Assembly (NCBI RefSeq): GCF_005870025.1
Contig: NZ_VATA01000018.1
Span: 1-64,000 of the forward strand
Direction of reading: 5' to 3'
Length of the DNA: 64,000 bases
Source: Poseidonocella sp. HB161398
Lineage (GTDB): Bacteria; Pseudomonadota; Alphaproteobacteria; Rhodobacterales; Rhodobacteraceae
The notes below the pieces were generated by a model. It made no database searches and was not told where the DNA came from. It saw only the letters and a program-made list of their open reading frames with translations. Position 1 is the stretch's first letter; every line of letters begins with the position of its first letter. The translations under genes and the position numbers were made by a program. Shown here piece by piece: positions 1-8,040 of this stretch.

Positions 1-1
1 C

Positions 2-475
2 GGCAAGATCGACGTGCTGGAGGTCGAGGCGGGCGACATCGTCACCTTCCGCACTCCGGGCGCCGGCGGCTGGGGCAATCCGCTCGACCGCGACGCCGAG
101 GCCGTGCTGGCCGATGTCGAGGCGGGCTTCGTCACCGCCGATCATGCCCGCGCCGCCTATGGCGTCAGCCTGATCGACGGCCGGATCGACGCGGAGGCCA
201 CCGCGAAACTGCGCGCCCGCCAGACAGGCGCCGAGGGCACTGTCTTCGGCCCCGAGCGCGAGGCATGGGACGGCATCTTCGCGCCAGCGCTGATGGACCG
301 GCTGAATGCCGCGCTGCTGAGGCTGCCGCTCTCCGGCCGCCAGAGCCGCCGCCGCGAGATCTTCGAGACCGTGCTGGCGGATCTGCCCTCCGCCTTCCCC
401 CGCAGCCCCGCCAGCGAAGCGCAGCGCGAGACCGCCTCCCGGCGGCTCGAGACCTGCCTCGCCGCCCTGACCTGA
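2..475 (+). CDS. Hydantoinase B/oxoprolinase family protein, C-terminal part (5' end outside window)
   Basis: The gene is cut by the window edge; the frame is open from base 2 and ends with TGA at 473-475, leaving about 157 residues. The start of this piece shows the glycine-rich run TPGAGGWGNPLDRD followed by an acidic helix and a segment resembling ..VTADHARAAYGV, which is the usual C-terminal signature of HyuB/OplB subunits that act in ATP-dependent hydrolysis of hydantoins or 5-oxoproline. The tail carries an Arg-rich stretch near SGRQSRRREIFE. It lies 47 bp upstream of an ABC transporter binding protein, so it is probably the end of an operon that continues with the transporter. The A subunit would be expected upstream of the window. 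Family identification is fairly firm; the substrate is not known. Confidence 0.8.
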   Translation, partial: GKIDVLEVEAGDIVTFRTPGAGGWGNPLDRDAEAVLADVEAGFVTADHARAAYGVSLIDGRIDAEATAKLRARQTGAEGTVFGPEREAWDGIFAPALMDRLNAALLRLPLSGRQSRRREIFETVLADLPSAFPRSPASEAQRETASRRLETCLAALT

Positions 476-522
476 CACACACAGAGCGCGGACCCGCCGT
501 GCCGCAACCAACGGAGAGACCC

Positions 523-1560
523 ATGAAACTGAACAGACGGCATTTTCTCGGCGCCAGCGCCGCCACCGGCCTGGCCGGCCTCTCGGGCCTGCCGCTGCGC
601 GCGCAGGAGAACGTCCTGAACGTCACCGCCTATGGCGGCGTCTGGGAACAGGCGATCCGCGACTGCTTCGTCGCGCCCTTCGAGGCGAAGACCGGCGCGA
701 CCGGCACCGTGTCGCTGGGCGGCCCGGCGCAGTGGCTGGCGCAGGTCGAGGCCAATCCCGAGAACCCGCCGCTCGACGTGCTGATCATGACGCCCGACCT
801 GGCCGTGATCGCGGCCGAGGGCGACCTGATGGACGACTTCACCGTCGAGAAGCTGCCGAACCTCGCGGACATCCCGCAGGAATTCACCGATGCCTGCCTC
901 GGCAAGGGCACCTATTTCGACTACGGCGTCGGCGGGATCACCTACAACAAGCAGTATGTCTCCGAGCCGCCGAAGAGCTTTGCCGCCTTCGTCGAGGGCG
1001 TGGCCGCGGGCGATTTCATCGCCTCGGTGCCGTCGATCTCCTACGGGCCGACCCCGGTCTTCTTCCTCTGGGCGCTGAACAACGCGCTTGGCGGCACGGT
1101 CGACAACGTGGACCCGTTCTTCGAGGCGATGGCAAAGATGAAGGACAACCTGGTCTTCTGGGCCGGGCCGAACGACTTCTTCAACCACCTCGCCTCGGGC
1201 GAGGCCGATCTGGGCATCTATTTCGACGGCCGCACCTGGAACCATGTCGACGAGGGCGTCGACTGGATCGACTTCATCAACCCCGAAGAGGGCGGCGCCA
1301 TGACCACGGTCGCTGTGCAGAAGCCGAAACACGCCTCGCCGCTCGCGTGGGACTACATCAACGAGATGCTCGACCCGGTGAACCAGTCGAAATTCGCCGA
1401 CATCCTGAATTACGGCGTGACCAACAAGAAGGTGCAGTATTCCGAGAAGCTCGCCGCCCGCGTGCCGTCGATGAGCGACGCGATCCTGCCCCCCTACGCC
1501 GAGATCGCCCGCGTCAGGAACGAGTGGGTCGATCGCTGGAACCGCGAGATCGGCATGTAA
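523..1560 (+). CDS. ABC transporter substrate-binding protein, PotD/PotF-like
   Basis: A 345-residue periplasmic binding protein. The start at 523 follows the purine-rich GGAGAG and gives an N-terminus with a twin-arginine-like motif NRRHFLG and a hydrophobic segment ending near LPLRAQ, so it is probably exported by Tat. The mature part opens with NVTAYGGVWEQAIRDCF, typical of the spermidine/putrescine-type (family 1/8) binding proteins. Open frames extend far upstream of 523 but would lack a signal peptide. Two permease genes follow in the polyamine-type order; the ATPase is not in the window and may lie upstream. The ligand cannot be read from the sequence; the neighbouring hydantoinase and PLP enzyme suggest a nitrogen compound. 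Confidence 0.88.
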   Translation: MKLNRRHFLGASAATGLAGLSGLPLRAQENVLNVTAYGGVWEQAIRDCFVAPFEAKTGATGTVSLGGPAQWLAQVEANPENPPLDVLIMTPDLAVIAAEGDLMDDFTVEKLPNLADIPQEFTDACLGKGTYFDYGVGGITYNKQYVSEPPKSFAAFVEGVAAGDFIASVPSISYGPTPVFFLWALNNALGGTVDNVDPFFEAMAKMKDNLVFWAGPNDFFNHLASGEADLGIYFDGRTWNHVDEGVDWIDFINPEEGGAMTTVAVQKPKHASPLAWDYINEMLDPVNQSKFADILNYGVTNKKVQYSEKLAARVPSMSDAILPPYAEIARVRNEWVDRWNREIGM

Positions 1561-1577
1561 GCCGGTCTTGCGACCCT

Positions 1578-1625
1578 GCCCTTCCGGCGGCTGCCCCTCC
1601 CTACTCCTGAACCCGCCGGAAGGGC
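1578..1625. promoter_or_regulatory. Strong inverted repeat between binding-protein and permease genes
   Basis: GCCCTTCCGGCGG at 1578-1590 pairs perfectly with CCGCCGGAAGGGC at 1613-1625 around a 22-nt loop. There is no T-run, so it is more likely an mRNA 3'-end stabiliser or partial attenuator than a full terminator. It sits 18 bp after the binding-protein stop codon and 21 bp before the permease start. Confidence 0.55.
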
Positions 1626-1646
1626 CCCTGATACCGCGAGCAAATC

Positions 1647-2495
1647 ATGTCCGACACCGTTTCCTCCTTCGCCGCCAGGCACCGCCGCAGCTTGCTGCTG
1701 GCGCCGGCGCTGATCTTCCTCGCGGTGTTCTTCGTGATGCCGCTCTTCGACAATTCGCTGCGCTCCTTCGCCCCGGAGGAGGGCAGCGGGTTCACCCTGG
1801 CGCGCTATGCCGCCTTCCTGACCGACCGCTTCTATCTCGGCGTGATCGTCGAGACCGTCGTGCTCTCGGCCGCGGTCGCGGCGATCTCGGTCGTCATCGC
1901 CTATCCGGTCGCCTATGTCCTGGTGCGCAAGTCGGGGCGGTTCTCGGGCATGATCGTCTTCATGCTGATCGCGCCGCTCCTGACCTCGATCATCATGCGG
2001 ACCTTCGGCTGGCAGGTGCTCTTCGCCCGGCGCGGGCTGGTCAACCAGTGGCTGGTGCAGGATCTGGGGATCCTCGACGCGCCGCTGCGCTGGCTGAACA
2101 CGCCCGGGCTCGCCATCGCCGCGCTCGTGCATGTGCTGGTGCCCTTCGCCGTCCTCTCGATCGCCTCCGTCCTGCAGGGCGTCGACCGGCGGCTGGAGGA
2201 AGGCGCGCTGATGCTCGGCGCCTCGCGCTGGCGGGCCTTCCGCGAGGTGACGCTGCCTTTGACCATGGACGGGATCGGCACCGGCGCGATCCTGGTCTTC
2301 ATGATCGCCAATGGCTCCTTCGTCACGCTCGTGCTGCTCGGCGGCGGCTTCCAGACCCTGCCGCTCTTGATCTACCAGCAGTTCAACACCACCCGCGACT
2401 TCGCGCTGGCCTCGACCATGAGCACGATCCTCCTCGTCATCGCGGTCGGCTGCCTCTGGCTGCAGCTGCGCCTCGTGCGCCGGCAGGGGGTGTGA
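1647..2495 (+). CDS. ABC transporter permease, PotB/PotH-like
   Basis: A 282-residue inner-membrane protein with about six hydrophobic segments, the first (LLLAPALIFLAVFFVMPLF) near residues 16-34. The EAA loop that docks the ATPase is visible near residues 184-210 (EEGALMLGASRWRAFREVTLP). The length matches type-I permeases of polyamine-type importers. It starts 86 bp after the binding-protein gene, past a strong hairpin, and its stop is separated by one base from the start of the second permease gene, so the two are translationally linked. It forms the first half of the membrane channel of this importer. Confidence 0.9.
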   Translation: MSDTVSSFAARHRRSLLLAPALIFLAVFFVMPLFDNSLRSFAPEEGSGFTLARYAAFLTDRFYLGVIVETVVLSAAVAAISVVIAYPVAYVLVRKSGRFSGMIVFMLIAPLLTSIIMRTFGWQVLFARRGLVNQWLVQDLGILDAPLRWLNTPGLAIAALVHVLVPFAVLSIASVLQGVDRRLEEGALMLGASRWRAFREVTLPLTMDGIGTGAILVFMIANGSFVTLVLLGGGFQTLPLLIYQQFNTTRDFALASTMSTILLVIAVGCLWLQLRLVRRQGV

Positions 2496-2496
2496 G

Positions 2497-3288
2497 ATGC
2501 GCCTGACCGACATCCTGCTCTGGCTCTTCACCGCGGCCTTCTTCGTCTTCATGCTGCTGCCGATCCTCGTCGTGGTGGTGATCTCGTTCACCTCGGCGGG
2601 CTATGCGGCCTTCCCGATCCCGGGCTGGTCGATGAAATGGTTCGCGCGGATCTTCGAGTACCAGCCCTTCATCGACTCGCTGATCGTGTCGCTGGAACTG
2701 GCCGTGGTCGCCACCGTGGCCAGCTGCCTTCTGGGCATTCCCGCCGCGCTCTACCTGGCGCGCAGCCGCTCGGGCTGGGCGACGGCGATCACGACCTTCC
2801 TGCTGTCGCCCCTGTCGATGCCGATGATCGTGATCGGCTTCGCCTCGCTCTTCTTCCTCTCGGCTCTCGGCTTCGGGGTGTCCTTCCTGGCGCTCTGCAT
2901 CGTCCATACGGTGATCTGCCTGCCCTACGTGATCCGCACCGTGACGGCGGTCTACCGCGGCATCTCCCCGGCCTATGAAGAGGCCGCGATGATCCTCGGC
3001 GCCTCGCGCTTCACCACCTTCCGCGAGGTGACGCTGCCGCTCATCCGGCCGGGCATCGCCGCGGGCTGCCTCTTCTCCTTCCTGACCTCCTTCGACAACC
3101 TGCCGGTCAGCTACTTCTTCGGTTCGGCCCAGACCAACACCCTCCCCGTGGTGATGCTGGCCTATATGGAGCACCAGTTCGATCCCTCGATCGCCGCGCT
3201 CTCCACGCTCCAGCTCCTGCTGGCGGTGGTCGCGCTGATCGTGGCGGACAGGCTCTACGGGATCGAGAAGATGACCGTCGCCACCTGA
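2497..3288 (+). CDS. ABC transporter permease, PotC/PotI-like
   Basis: A 263-residue membrane protein with six predicted helices. The EAA loop is near residues 160-187 (AYEEAAMILGASRFTTFREV). It pairs with the preceding permease, with which it shares the GASR..FREVTLP core of the loop. The gene begins one base after the stop of its partner and ends 17 bp before the PLP-enzyme gene, so all are in one transcription unit. Together with the binding protein at 523-1560 it makes an importer that lacks only its ATPase within this window. Confidence 0.9.
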   Translation: MRLTDILLWLFTAAFFVFMLLPILVVVVISFTSAGYAAFPIPGWSMKWFARIFEYQPFIDSLIVSLELAVVATVASCLLGIPAALYLARSRSGWATAITTFLLSPLSMPMIVIGFASLFFLSALGFGVSFLALCIVHTVICLPYVIRTVTAVYRGISPAYEEAAMILGASRFTTFREVTLPLIRPGIAAGCLFSFLTSFDNLPVSYFFGSAQTNTLPVVMLAYMEHQFDPSIAALSTLQLLLAVVALIVADRLYGIEKMTVAT

Positions 3289-3305
3289 GCCCCGGAGCTT
3301 CTGCG

Positions 3306-4751
3306 ATGACTGCCCTCCTGCGTTTCCGGTCCGCGCTGGACCGCGCCGACATCCTCGACCACCTGCGCGACGGGCTGATCGGGCGCGACATGCCCTTCGA
3401 GACGCCCTACGGCACGCAGCGGCTGCTCTATGCCGACTACGTCGCCTCGGGCCGCGCGCTGCGCCAGGTCGAGGAGTTCGTCGCGACCGAGGTCCTGCCC
3501 TGGTACGCCAACAGCCATACCGAGGCGAGCCTCTGCGGCGAAACCATGACGCGGATGCGCGAGGAGGCCCGCGCCACCATCGCGCGGCTGGTCAGTGCCG
3601 GGACCGATGCGCATGTGATCTTCGCCGGGTCGGGCGCCACCGCCGGGCTGAACCGGATCGCCCGGCTCCTGCAGATCGAGGAGCGCGTCCGCGCGGGCGA
3701 GCGCGTCACCGTGATCCACGGCCCCTACGAGCACCATTCCAACATCCTGCCCTGGCGCGAGAGCGGCGCGGCGATCCGCACCGTGCGGCCGGGCCGCGAG
3801 GGCGGCATCGACCTCGGCCATCTGCAGCAGATCCTCGACGAAGTGCCGGGCGGGCTGGTCATCGGCAGCTTCTCGGCCGCCTCGAATGTCACCGGCATCC
3901 TCACCGATCCCGATCCGGTCACGCGGCTCCTGAAGGCCCGCGGCGCGCTGGCGATCTGGGACTATGCCGGCGGCGCGCCCTACCTGCCGATGGACATGGG
4001 CACCGGCGCCACGGCGAAGGACGCGATCGTCTTCTCGGCGCACAAGTTCCCCGGCGGGCCCGGCGCCTCGGGCGTGGCGGTGATCCGCGACAGCGTCGCC
4101 GGGCGCCTGACGCCCACCGCCCCGGGCGGCGGCACGGTGACCTTCGTCTCGCCCTGGCGGCACAACTACTCCGCCCGGGTCGAGGCGCGCGAGGAAGGCG
4201 GCACGCCGAATGTCGTCGGCGACATCCGCGCGGCACTGGCGATGCTGGTCAAGGACGCGGCCGGGACCGCGCGCATCCAGGAGATCGATGCCGCGCTGAC
4301 CGCGCGCGCCCGCGCTGCCTGGGCGGATGTGCCCGAGATCGAGATGCTCGACCGTTCCGGCGGCGAGGCGCTGCCGATCCTCTCCTTCCGCATCCGCGGC
4401 GCGTCGGGCCATGTGCATCACCAGCTTTTCACCCGCATGCTCTCGGACATCCACGGCATCCAGGCCCGCGGCGGCTGCGCCTGCGCCGGGCCCTATGCGC
4501 ACCAGCTCCTCGGCATCGACGAGGAAGGTTCGGACCGGCTCTTCGGGCGGCTGAGCGAGGGGCACGAGATGGAGAAGCCGGGCTGGGTCCGACTGAACCT
4601 CTCCTGGCTGCATTCCGAAGACGAGGTCGCCCGCATCCTCGGCGGCGTGGCCGCGCTGGCCCGCGAGGCCGAGACGCGCGCCGCCGACTATCTGTGCGAT
4701 CCGGGCACGGCGCGGTTCCGCCATGGGGCCGAAGCGCGGGCGATCGCATGA
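3306..4751 (+). CDS. Aminotransferase class V-fold PLP-dependent enzyme
   Basis: A 481-residue PLP enzyme of the class V (cysteine desulfurase/isopenicillin N epimerase) fold. Visible landmarks are the cofactor loop GSGATAGLNR near 108-117, the Asp of IWDYAGGAPY near 219 that would contact the pyridine nitrogen, and SAHKFPGG with the candidate PLP lysine near 248. Near 388 there is an unusual Cys-containing stretch RGGCACAGPYAH where desulfurases place part of the active site. It is longer than typical SufS (about 410 residues). The last four bases (ATGA) overlap the start of the next gene. It could be a lyase, desulfurase-like enzyme or aminotransferase; the reaction cannot be decided from sequence alone. 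Confidence 0.82.
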   Translation: MTALLRFRSALDRADILDHLRDGLIGRDMPFETPYGTQRLLYADYVASGRALRQVEEFVATEVLPWYANSHTEASLCGETMTRMREEARATIARLVSAGTDAHVIFAGSGATAGLNRIARLLQIEERVRAGERVTVIHGPYEHHSNILPWRESGAAIRTVRPGREGGIDLGHLQQILDEVPGGLVIGSFSAASNVTGILTDPDPVTRLLKARGALAIWDYAGGAPYLPMDMGTGATAKDAIVFSAHKFPGGPGASGVAVIRDSVAGRLTPTAPGGGTVTFVSPWRHNYSARVEAREEGGTPNVVGDIRAALAMLVKDAAGTARIQEIDAALTARARAAWADVPEIEMLDRSGGEALPILSFRIRGASGHVHHQLFTRMLSDIHGIQARGGCACAGPYAHQLLGIDEEGSDRLFGRLSEGHEMEKPGWVRLNLSWLHSEDEVARILGGVAALAREAETRAADYLCDPGTARFRHGAEARAIA

Positions 4752-6166
4752 GCCTCGCCGCGCTGGAGGCCCGGCTGGCCGAGGATCTGGCCTGTCTCGA
4801 CCTGCCCGCGAACCCCTGGGTGCCGCCGCGCGAGGGCGTGACCGACGTGCTGGTCGTCGGCGCGGGGATGTGCGGGCTCGCGGCGCTGGCGCAGCTGCGG
4901 CTCTGGGGCATTGACCGCAGCCTCGCCGTCGACGCTTCGCCCGAGGGATACGAGGGCCCGTGGGAGACCTTCGCGCGGATGCGCACGCTGCGCTCTCCGA
5001 AGAGCCTGACCGGCCCGGCGCTCGACCTGCCCGCCCTCACCTTCCGCGCCTGGTTCACCGCGCAATGGGGCGCCGCGGCCTGGGAGGCGCTTGGCAAGAT
5101 CCCGAAGGGCCAGTGGATGGACTACCTGCGCTGGTACCGGAAGGTGCTGGCCCTGCCCGTCCGCAACGGCACTCGGCTGACCGGGCTCTGCGGCGAGGGC
5201 GATCTGCTGCGGGTGGAGCTGGCGACGCCGGACGGGCCGGAGAGCCTGCTGGCGCGCCGCGTGGTGCTGGCCACCGGGCGCTCGGGGCTCGGCGGCGGCG
5301 CGGTGCCCGAAGTGCTGCAAGGGCTCGACCGCCGCTACTGGGCGCATAGCGCCGACGATATCGACTTCGCCGCGCTCGCGGGGCGCGACGTGGCGGTGAT
5401 CGGCGCGGGCGCCTCGGCCATGGACAATGCCGCCACCGCGCTCGAGGCCGGGGCCGCACGGGTCGACCTGCTGATCCGGCGCGAGAGCATCCCGGCGGTG
5501 AACAAGCTGACCGGCATCGGCAGCCCCGGCACGGTCGAAGGGCTGGCCGTCGTCCCCGATGCCTGGAAGCTGAAGATCCACGACTACTGCGCCCGCGAGC
5601 AGGTGCCGCCGCCGCGCCATTCGGTGCTGCGGGTCTCGTCGCATCCGAACGCGCAGTTCCACATGGGCTGCGCCGTGACAGGCGCCGCCCCGGCCGGGGC
5701 GCGGCTGCGGGTCGACACCAGCCGGGGCAGCTTCGAGACGGATTTCCTCATCGCCGCCACGGGCTTCCGCAACGACTTCGCCGACCGCGCGGAGCTGGCG
5801 GATATCGCGCCGCATGTGCTGAGCTGGGCCGACCGGCCGGATTTCCCGGAGGGCCTGGCGAAGGACGGCGCCCTCGGCGCCTCGCCCTATCTGAGAGACG
5901 ACTTCACCTTCCGCGAGAAGACCCAAGGCGCCTGCCCGGCGCTGGCGCGGATCCACTGCTTCAACGACGCGGCGATGCTGAGCCATGGCAAGGTCTCGGG
6001 GGACATCCCGGCGGTCAGCACCGGGGCCAAGCGGCTGGCCCGCGCCATCGCGGCGGCGTTCTTCGCAGAGGACGTGGAGGCGCAGTTCGCGCGGCTCGAG
6101 GCCTTCGACACGGCCGAGCTGCAGGGCGACGAATACGCGCCGGCCCCGGACCTGCCCGGGCACTGA
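4748..6166 (+). CDS. Flavin-dependent NAD(P)-binding monooxygenase/oxidoreductase
   Basis: A 472-residue two-dinucleotide-domain flavoprotein. The FAD-binding GAGMCG motif is near residues 38-43 after the first beta strand, the NAD(P)H-binding GAGASA motif near 219-224, and ATGR (about 175) and AATGFRND (about 340) are the usual ATG motifs of this group. The start codon overlaps the stop of the PLP-enzyme gene (ATGA), which also discards a longer upstream start. It resembles flavin-containing monooxygenases that act on amines or sulfides, but the fingerprint FXGXXXHXXXW of class B enzymes is not evident. It is the last gene of the transporter operon and is followed by a terminator. Likely oxidises the imported compound or a product of the PLP enzyme (inference). 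Confidence 0.8.
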   Translation: MSLAALEARLAEDLACLDLPANPWVPPREGVTDVLVVGAGMCGLAALAQLRLWGIDRSLAVDASPEGYEGPWETFARMRTLRSPKSLTGPALDLPALTFRAWFTAQWGAAAWEALGKIPKGQWMDYLRWYRKVLALPVRNGTRLTGLCGEGDLLRVELATPDGPESLLARRVVLATGRSGLGGGAVPEVLQGLDRRYWAHSADDIDFAALAGRDVAVIGAGASAMDNAATALEAGAARVDLLIRRESIPAVNKLTGIGSPGTVEGLAVVPDAWKLKIHDYCAREQVPPPRHSVLRVSSHPNAQFHMGCAVTGAAPAGARLRVDTSRGSFETDFLIAATGFRNDFADRAELADIAPHVLSWADRPDFPEGLAKDGALGASPYLRDDFTFREKTQGACPALARIHCFNDAAMLSHGKVSGDIPAVSTGAKRLARAIAAAFFAEDVEAQFARLEAFDTAELQGDEYAPAPDLPGH

Positions 6167-6194
6167 GCTCCGGCACCGCTAGCCGGGAACGGAA

Positions 6195-6226
6195 AAGCCC
6201 CGCCTTCCGGATGGAAAGCGGGGCTT
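6195..6226. terminator. Bidirectional rho-independent terminator
   Basis: AAGCCCCGC at 6195-6203 pairs with GCGGGGCTT at 6218-6226. On the minus strand the stem is followed by a short T-run (TTTT), and on the plus strand by TT. It separates the convergent monooxygenase gene and the cyo operon and probably stops both. Confidence 0.8.
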
Positions 6227-6246
6227 GATCCGTCGGGGCCGGAGGC

Positions 6247-6996
6247 TCACGCCTCGTCGCGGCCGCGGAATTCCTGGCGCAGGAAGAGGCCGTAGCCCCC
6301 CGCCACCAGCAGCGCGAGCGCGCCCCAGGTCAGCGCGTAGCTGAGATGGGCGTTGCGGAACTGGACCACCGTCATGCCGGCCCGCGGCCAGGCGTCGGGA
6401 TCGACCAGATCGGCATCGACGAAGAACGGCGCCGCCGGGTCGTAGTCCAGCGTCCCGGTGATCGAGCCGATGTCGCGGCGGTACCACTTGCGGTTCGCCG
6501 GATCGTTGTCCTGCGAGAAGAGCCAGCCCTTGTCCTCGCTGATCCGCAGCAGGCCGGTCACGGTGACCTCGCCCGCGGGCGCCGGCGGCAGATCGGCAAG
6601 CTCGGTCTCGGGCGCCATGCCGCGGTTGACCATGACGATGGAGCCGTCGGCCTGCTTCAGCGGCGTCAGGATCCAGTAGGCCGGTCCCCAGTCCGAGGGA
6701 ACGTAGATCGGGATGTCGGCATCGGGAAGGTATTCGCCCGTCACGGTGACATGGCGGTACTCGTCGCCCTCGCGGGTGATCCCCGGCCAGTCGGCCTGTC
6801 CCGGAACCGGGACCGGCGCGGCATGGACGCGGGCATCGACGCGTTCGATCAGGTCGAGCTTCCAGTGGAGCCGCTTGACCTGCCAGACGGCCAGGGCGGA
6901 GAACCCGCCCAGGCCGATGGCTGCCGCAAGCGTCACCGCCAGGATCCGGCCCCAGCGGCGGGGCCGGCGGCCGGAGGAGACGCCTGCGCCCATGGC
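6247..6996 (-). CDS. SURF1 family assembly protein of the quinol oxidase
   Basis: A 249-residue membrane protein (255 if translation begins at 7014). It has an N-terminal helix (ILAVTLAAAIGLGGFSALAVWQVKRL) and a second near the C-terminus (LTWGALALLVAGGYGLFLRQEF), the two-helix topology of SURF1. The W-x-V-x-R-x-x-WK pattern after the first helix and GYG near the end fit the family. SURF1 proteins assist heme insertion into heme-copper oxidases; in Paracoccus a quinol-oxidase-specific paralogue is encoded with the oxidase, as here. I prefer the ATG at 6996, one base after the cyoD stop, but the overlapping ATG at 7014 is possible. It is the last gene of the cyo operon. Confidence 0.85.
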   Translation of the reverse strand, partial: AMGAGVSSGRRPRRWGRILAVTLAAAIGLGGFSALAVWQVKRLHWKLDLIERVDARVHAAPVPVPGQADWPGITREGDEYRHVTVTGEYLPDADIPIYVPSDWGPAYWILTPLKQADGSIVMVNRGMAPETELADLPPAPAGEVTVTGLLRISEDKGWLFSQDNDPANRKWYRRDIGSITGTLDYDPAAPFFVDADLVDPDAWPRAGMTVVQFRNAHLSYALTWGALALLVAGGYGLFLRQEFRGRDEA

Positions 6997-6997
6997 C

Positions 6998-7393
6998 CTA
7001 CTCGTGGCCGCCATGGCCGCTGCCTGCCGCCGGCAGGTCGGGCACGCCGCCCATGTTGCCGTCGGTCATCGGCATCATGTTGACGTTCATGTTGTGCATG
7101 ACCCAGAGCGAGCCCGCCAGCACGATCACCAGGATGACGATCGCGAAGATGGTCGCGGACAGGGTCCAGCCTTCTTCGCTCGAGCTGTTGAGATGCAGGA
7201 AGTAGACCAGATGCACCAGCACCTGCAGGCCGCCGAGGCCCATGATCAGCCCGATCATGAGATTGCGCGACCAGCCGGGGTCGAACATCACCAGGCCGAA
7301 GGGGATCAGCGTCAGCACGCCGGCGAGCCCGAAGCCAGTCATCAGGCTCCCGAAGGTGCCGTGGCTTCCCGAGGAATGGGAGTGATCGGACAT
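6998..7393 (-). CDS. cyoD: Cytochrome o ubiquinol oxidase subunit IV
   Basis: A 131-residue protein with three hydrophobic segments and the subunit IV features of cyo oxidases, including the helix LMIGLIMGLGGLQVLVHLVYFLHL broken by a loop with acidic residues. The N-terminus is His/Ser-rich (SDHSHSSGSHG) and the C-terminus has Met/Asn/His residues (HNMNVNMMPM...GHGGHE). Its start overlaps the cyoC stop by one base (TGATG). Subunit IV supports assembly of the copper site in the E. coli enzyme. Position, size and neighbours all agree. Confidence 0.9.
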   Translation of the reverse strand: MSDHSHSSGSHGTFGSLMTGFGLAGVLTLIPFGLVMFDPGWSRNLMIGLIMGLGGLQVLVHLVYFLHLNSSSEEGWTLSATIFAIVILVIVLAGSLWVMHNMNVNMMPMTDGNMGGVPDLPAAGSGHGGHE

Positions 7394-8040
7394 CAGATGA
7401 GCCTCACCAGGTAGACGAAGGAGAACACCCCGATCCAGATCAGGTCGAGGAAGTGCCAGAACATGCTGAGCGTGCCCAGGCGGCGGCTATTGGCCTCGTT
7501 GAGACCGCCCTTCCACTTCAGCTGGGCCGCGAGCGTGGCCATCCAGACGAGACCGAAGGTCACGTGCAGGCCGTGCGTGCCGACCAGCAGGAAGAAGGAC
7601 GACAGGAAGGCCGAGCGGTCGGGACCGGCGCCGATATGGATCAGGTGGCGGAATTCGTAGAGTTCCATCCCGATGAAGAGCAGGCCGAACACGGCGGTGA
7701 TGCCCAGCCATCTCAGCAGCCCGCTCACGTCGCCCTTGTCGGCGCGCAGCATGCCCATCCCGAAGGTGATCGACGAGAAGAGCAGGAAGGCCGTCTCGAT
7801 GAAGACGAAGCCCGGCTCGAACAGGTCCTTCGGCCCCGGACCGCCGGCGAAGCCGTTGCCCAGGACGGCATAGGTCGCGAAGAGCGTGCCGAAGATGATG
7901 CAGTCGCTCATCAGGTAGATCCAGAACCCGATGGGGGTCGGGCTGGCGTGATGGGCGTGGTGTTCGTGGTGATCCGGATGATGCTCGGGGCCTTCCGGAC
8001 CCTTGATGGGTCCGGTGATTGGCGTGTCGATCATGGTCAT
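7393..8040 (-). CDS. cyoC: Cytochrome o ubiquinol oxidase subunit III
   Basis: A 215-residue membrane protein with five predicted helices, as in CyoC. The N-terminus has a His-rich patch ([14 protein letters not shown]) followed by the conserved opening [26 protein letters not shown]. The tail ..[23 protein letters not shown] is the family C-terminal helix. The ATG at 8040 overlaps the cyoB stop (ATGA); a second ATG two codons later is possible. It forms part of the proton-pumping quinol oxidase in the cytoplasmic membrane. Confidence 0.93.
   Translation of the reverse strand: MTMIDTPITGPIKGPEGPEHHPDHHEHHAHHASPTPIGFWIYLMSDCIIFGTLFATYAVLGNGFAGGPGPKDLFEPGFVFIETAFLLFSSITFGMGMLRADKGDVSGLLRWLGITAVFGLLFIGMELYEFRHLIHIGAGPDRSAFLSSFFLLVGTHGLHVTFGLVWMATLAAQLKWKGGLNEANSRRLGTLSMFWHFLDLIWIGVFSFVYLVRLI

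Noticed and set aside
265-522. Longer N-terminus for the first binding protein
   Set aside because: It would overlap the hydantoinase gene and hide the Tat signal that begins at 523.
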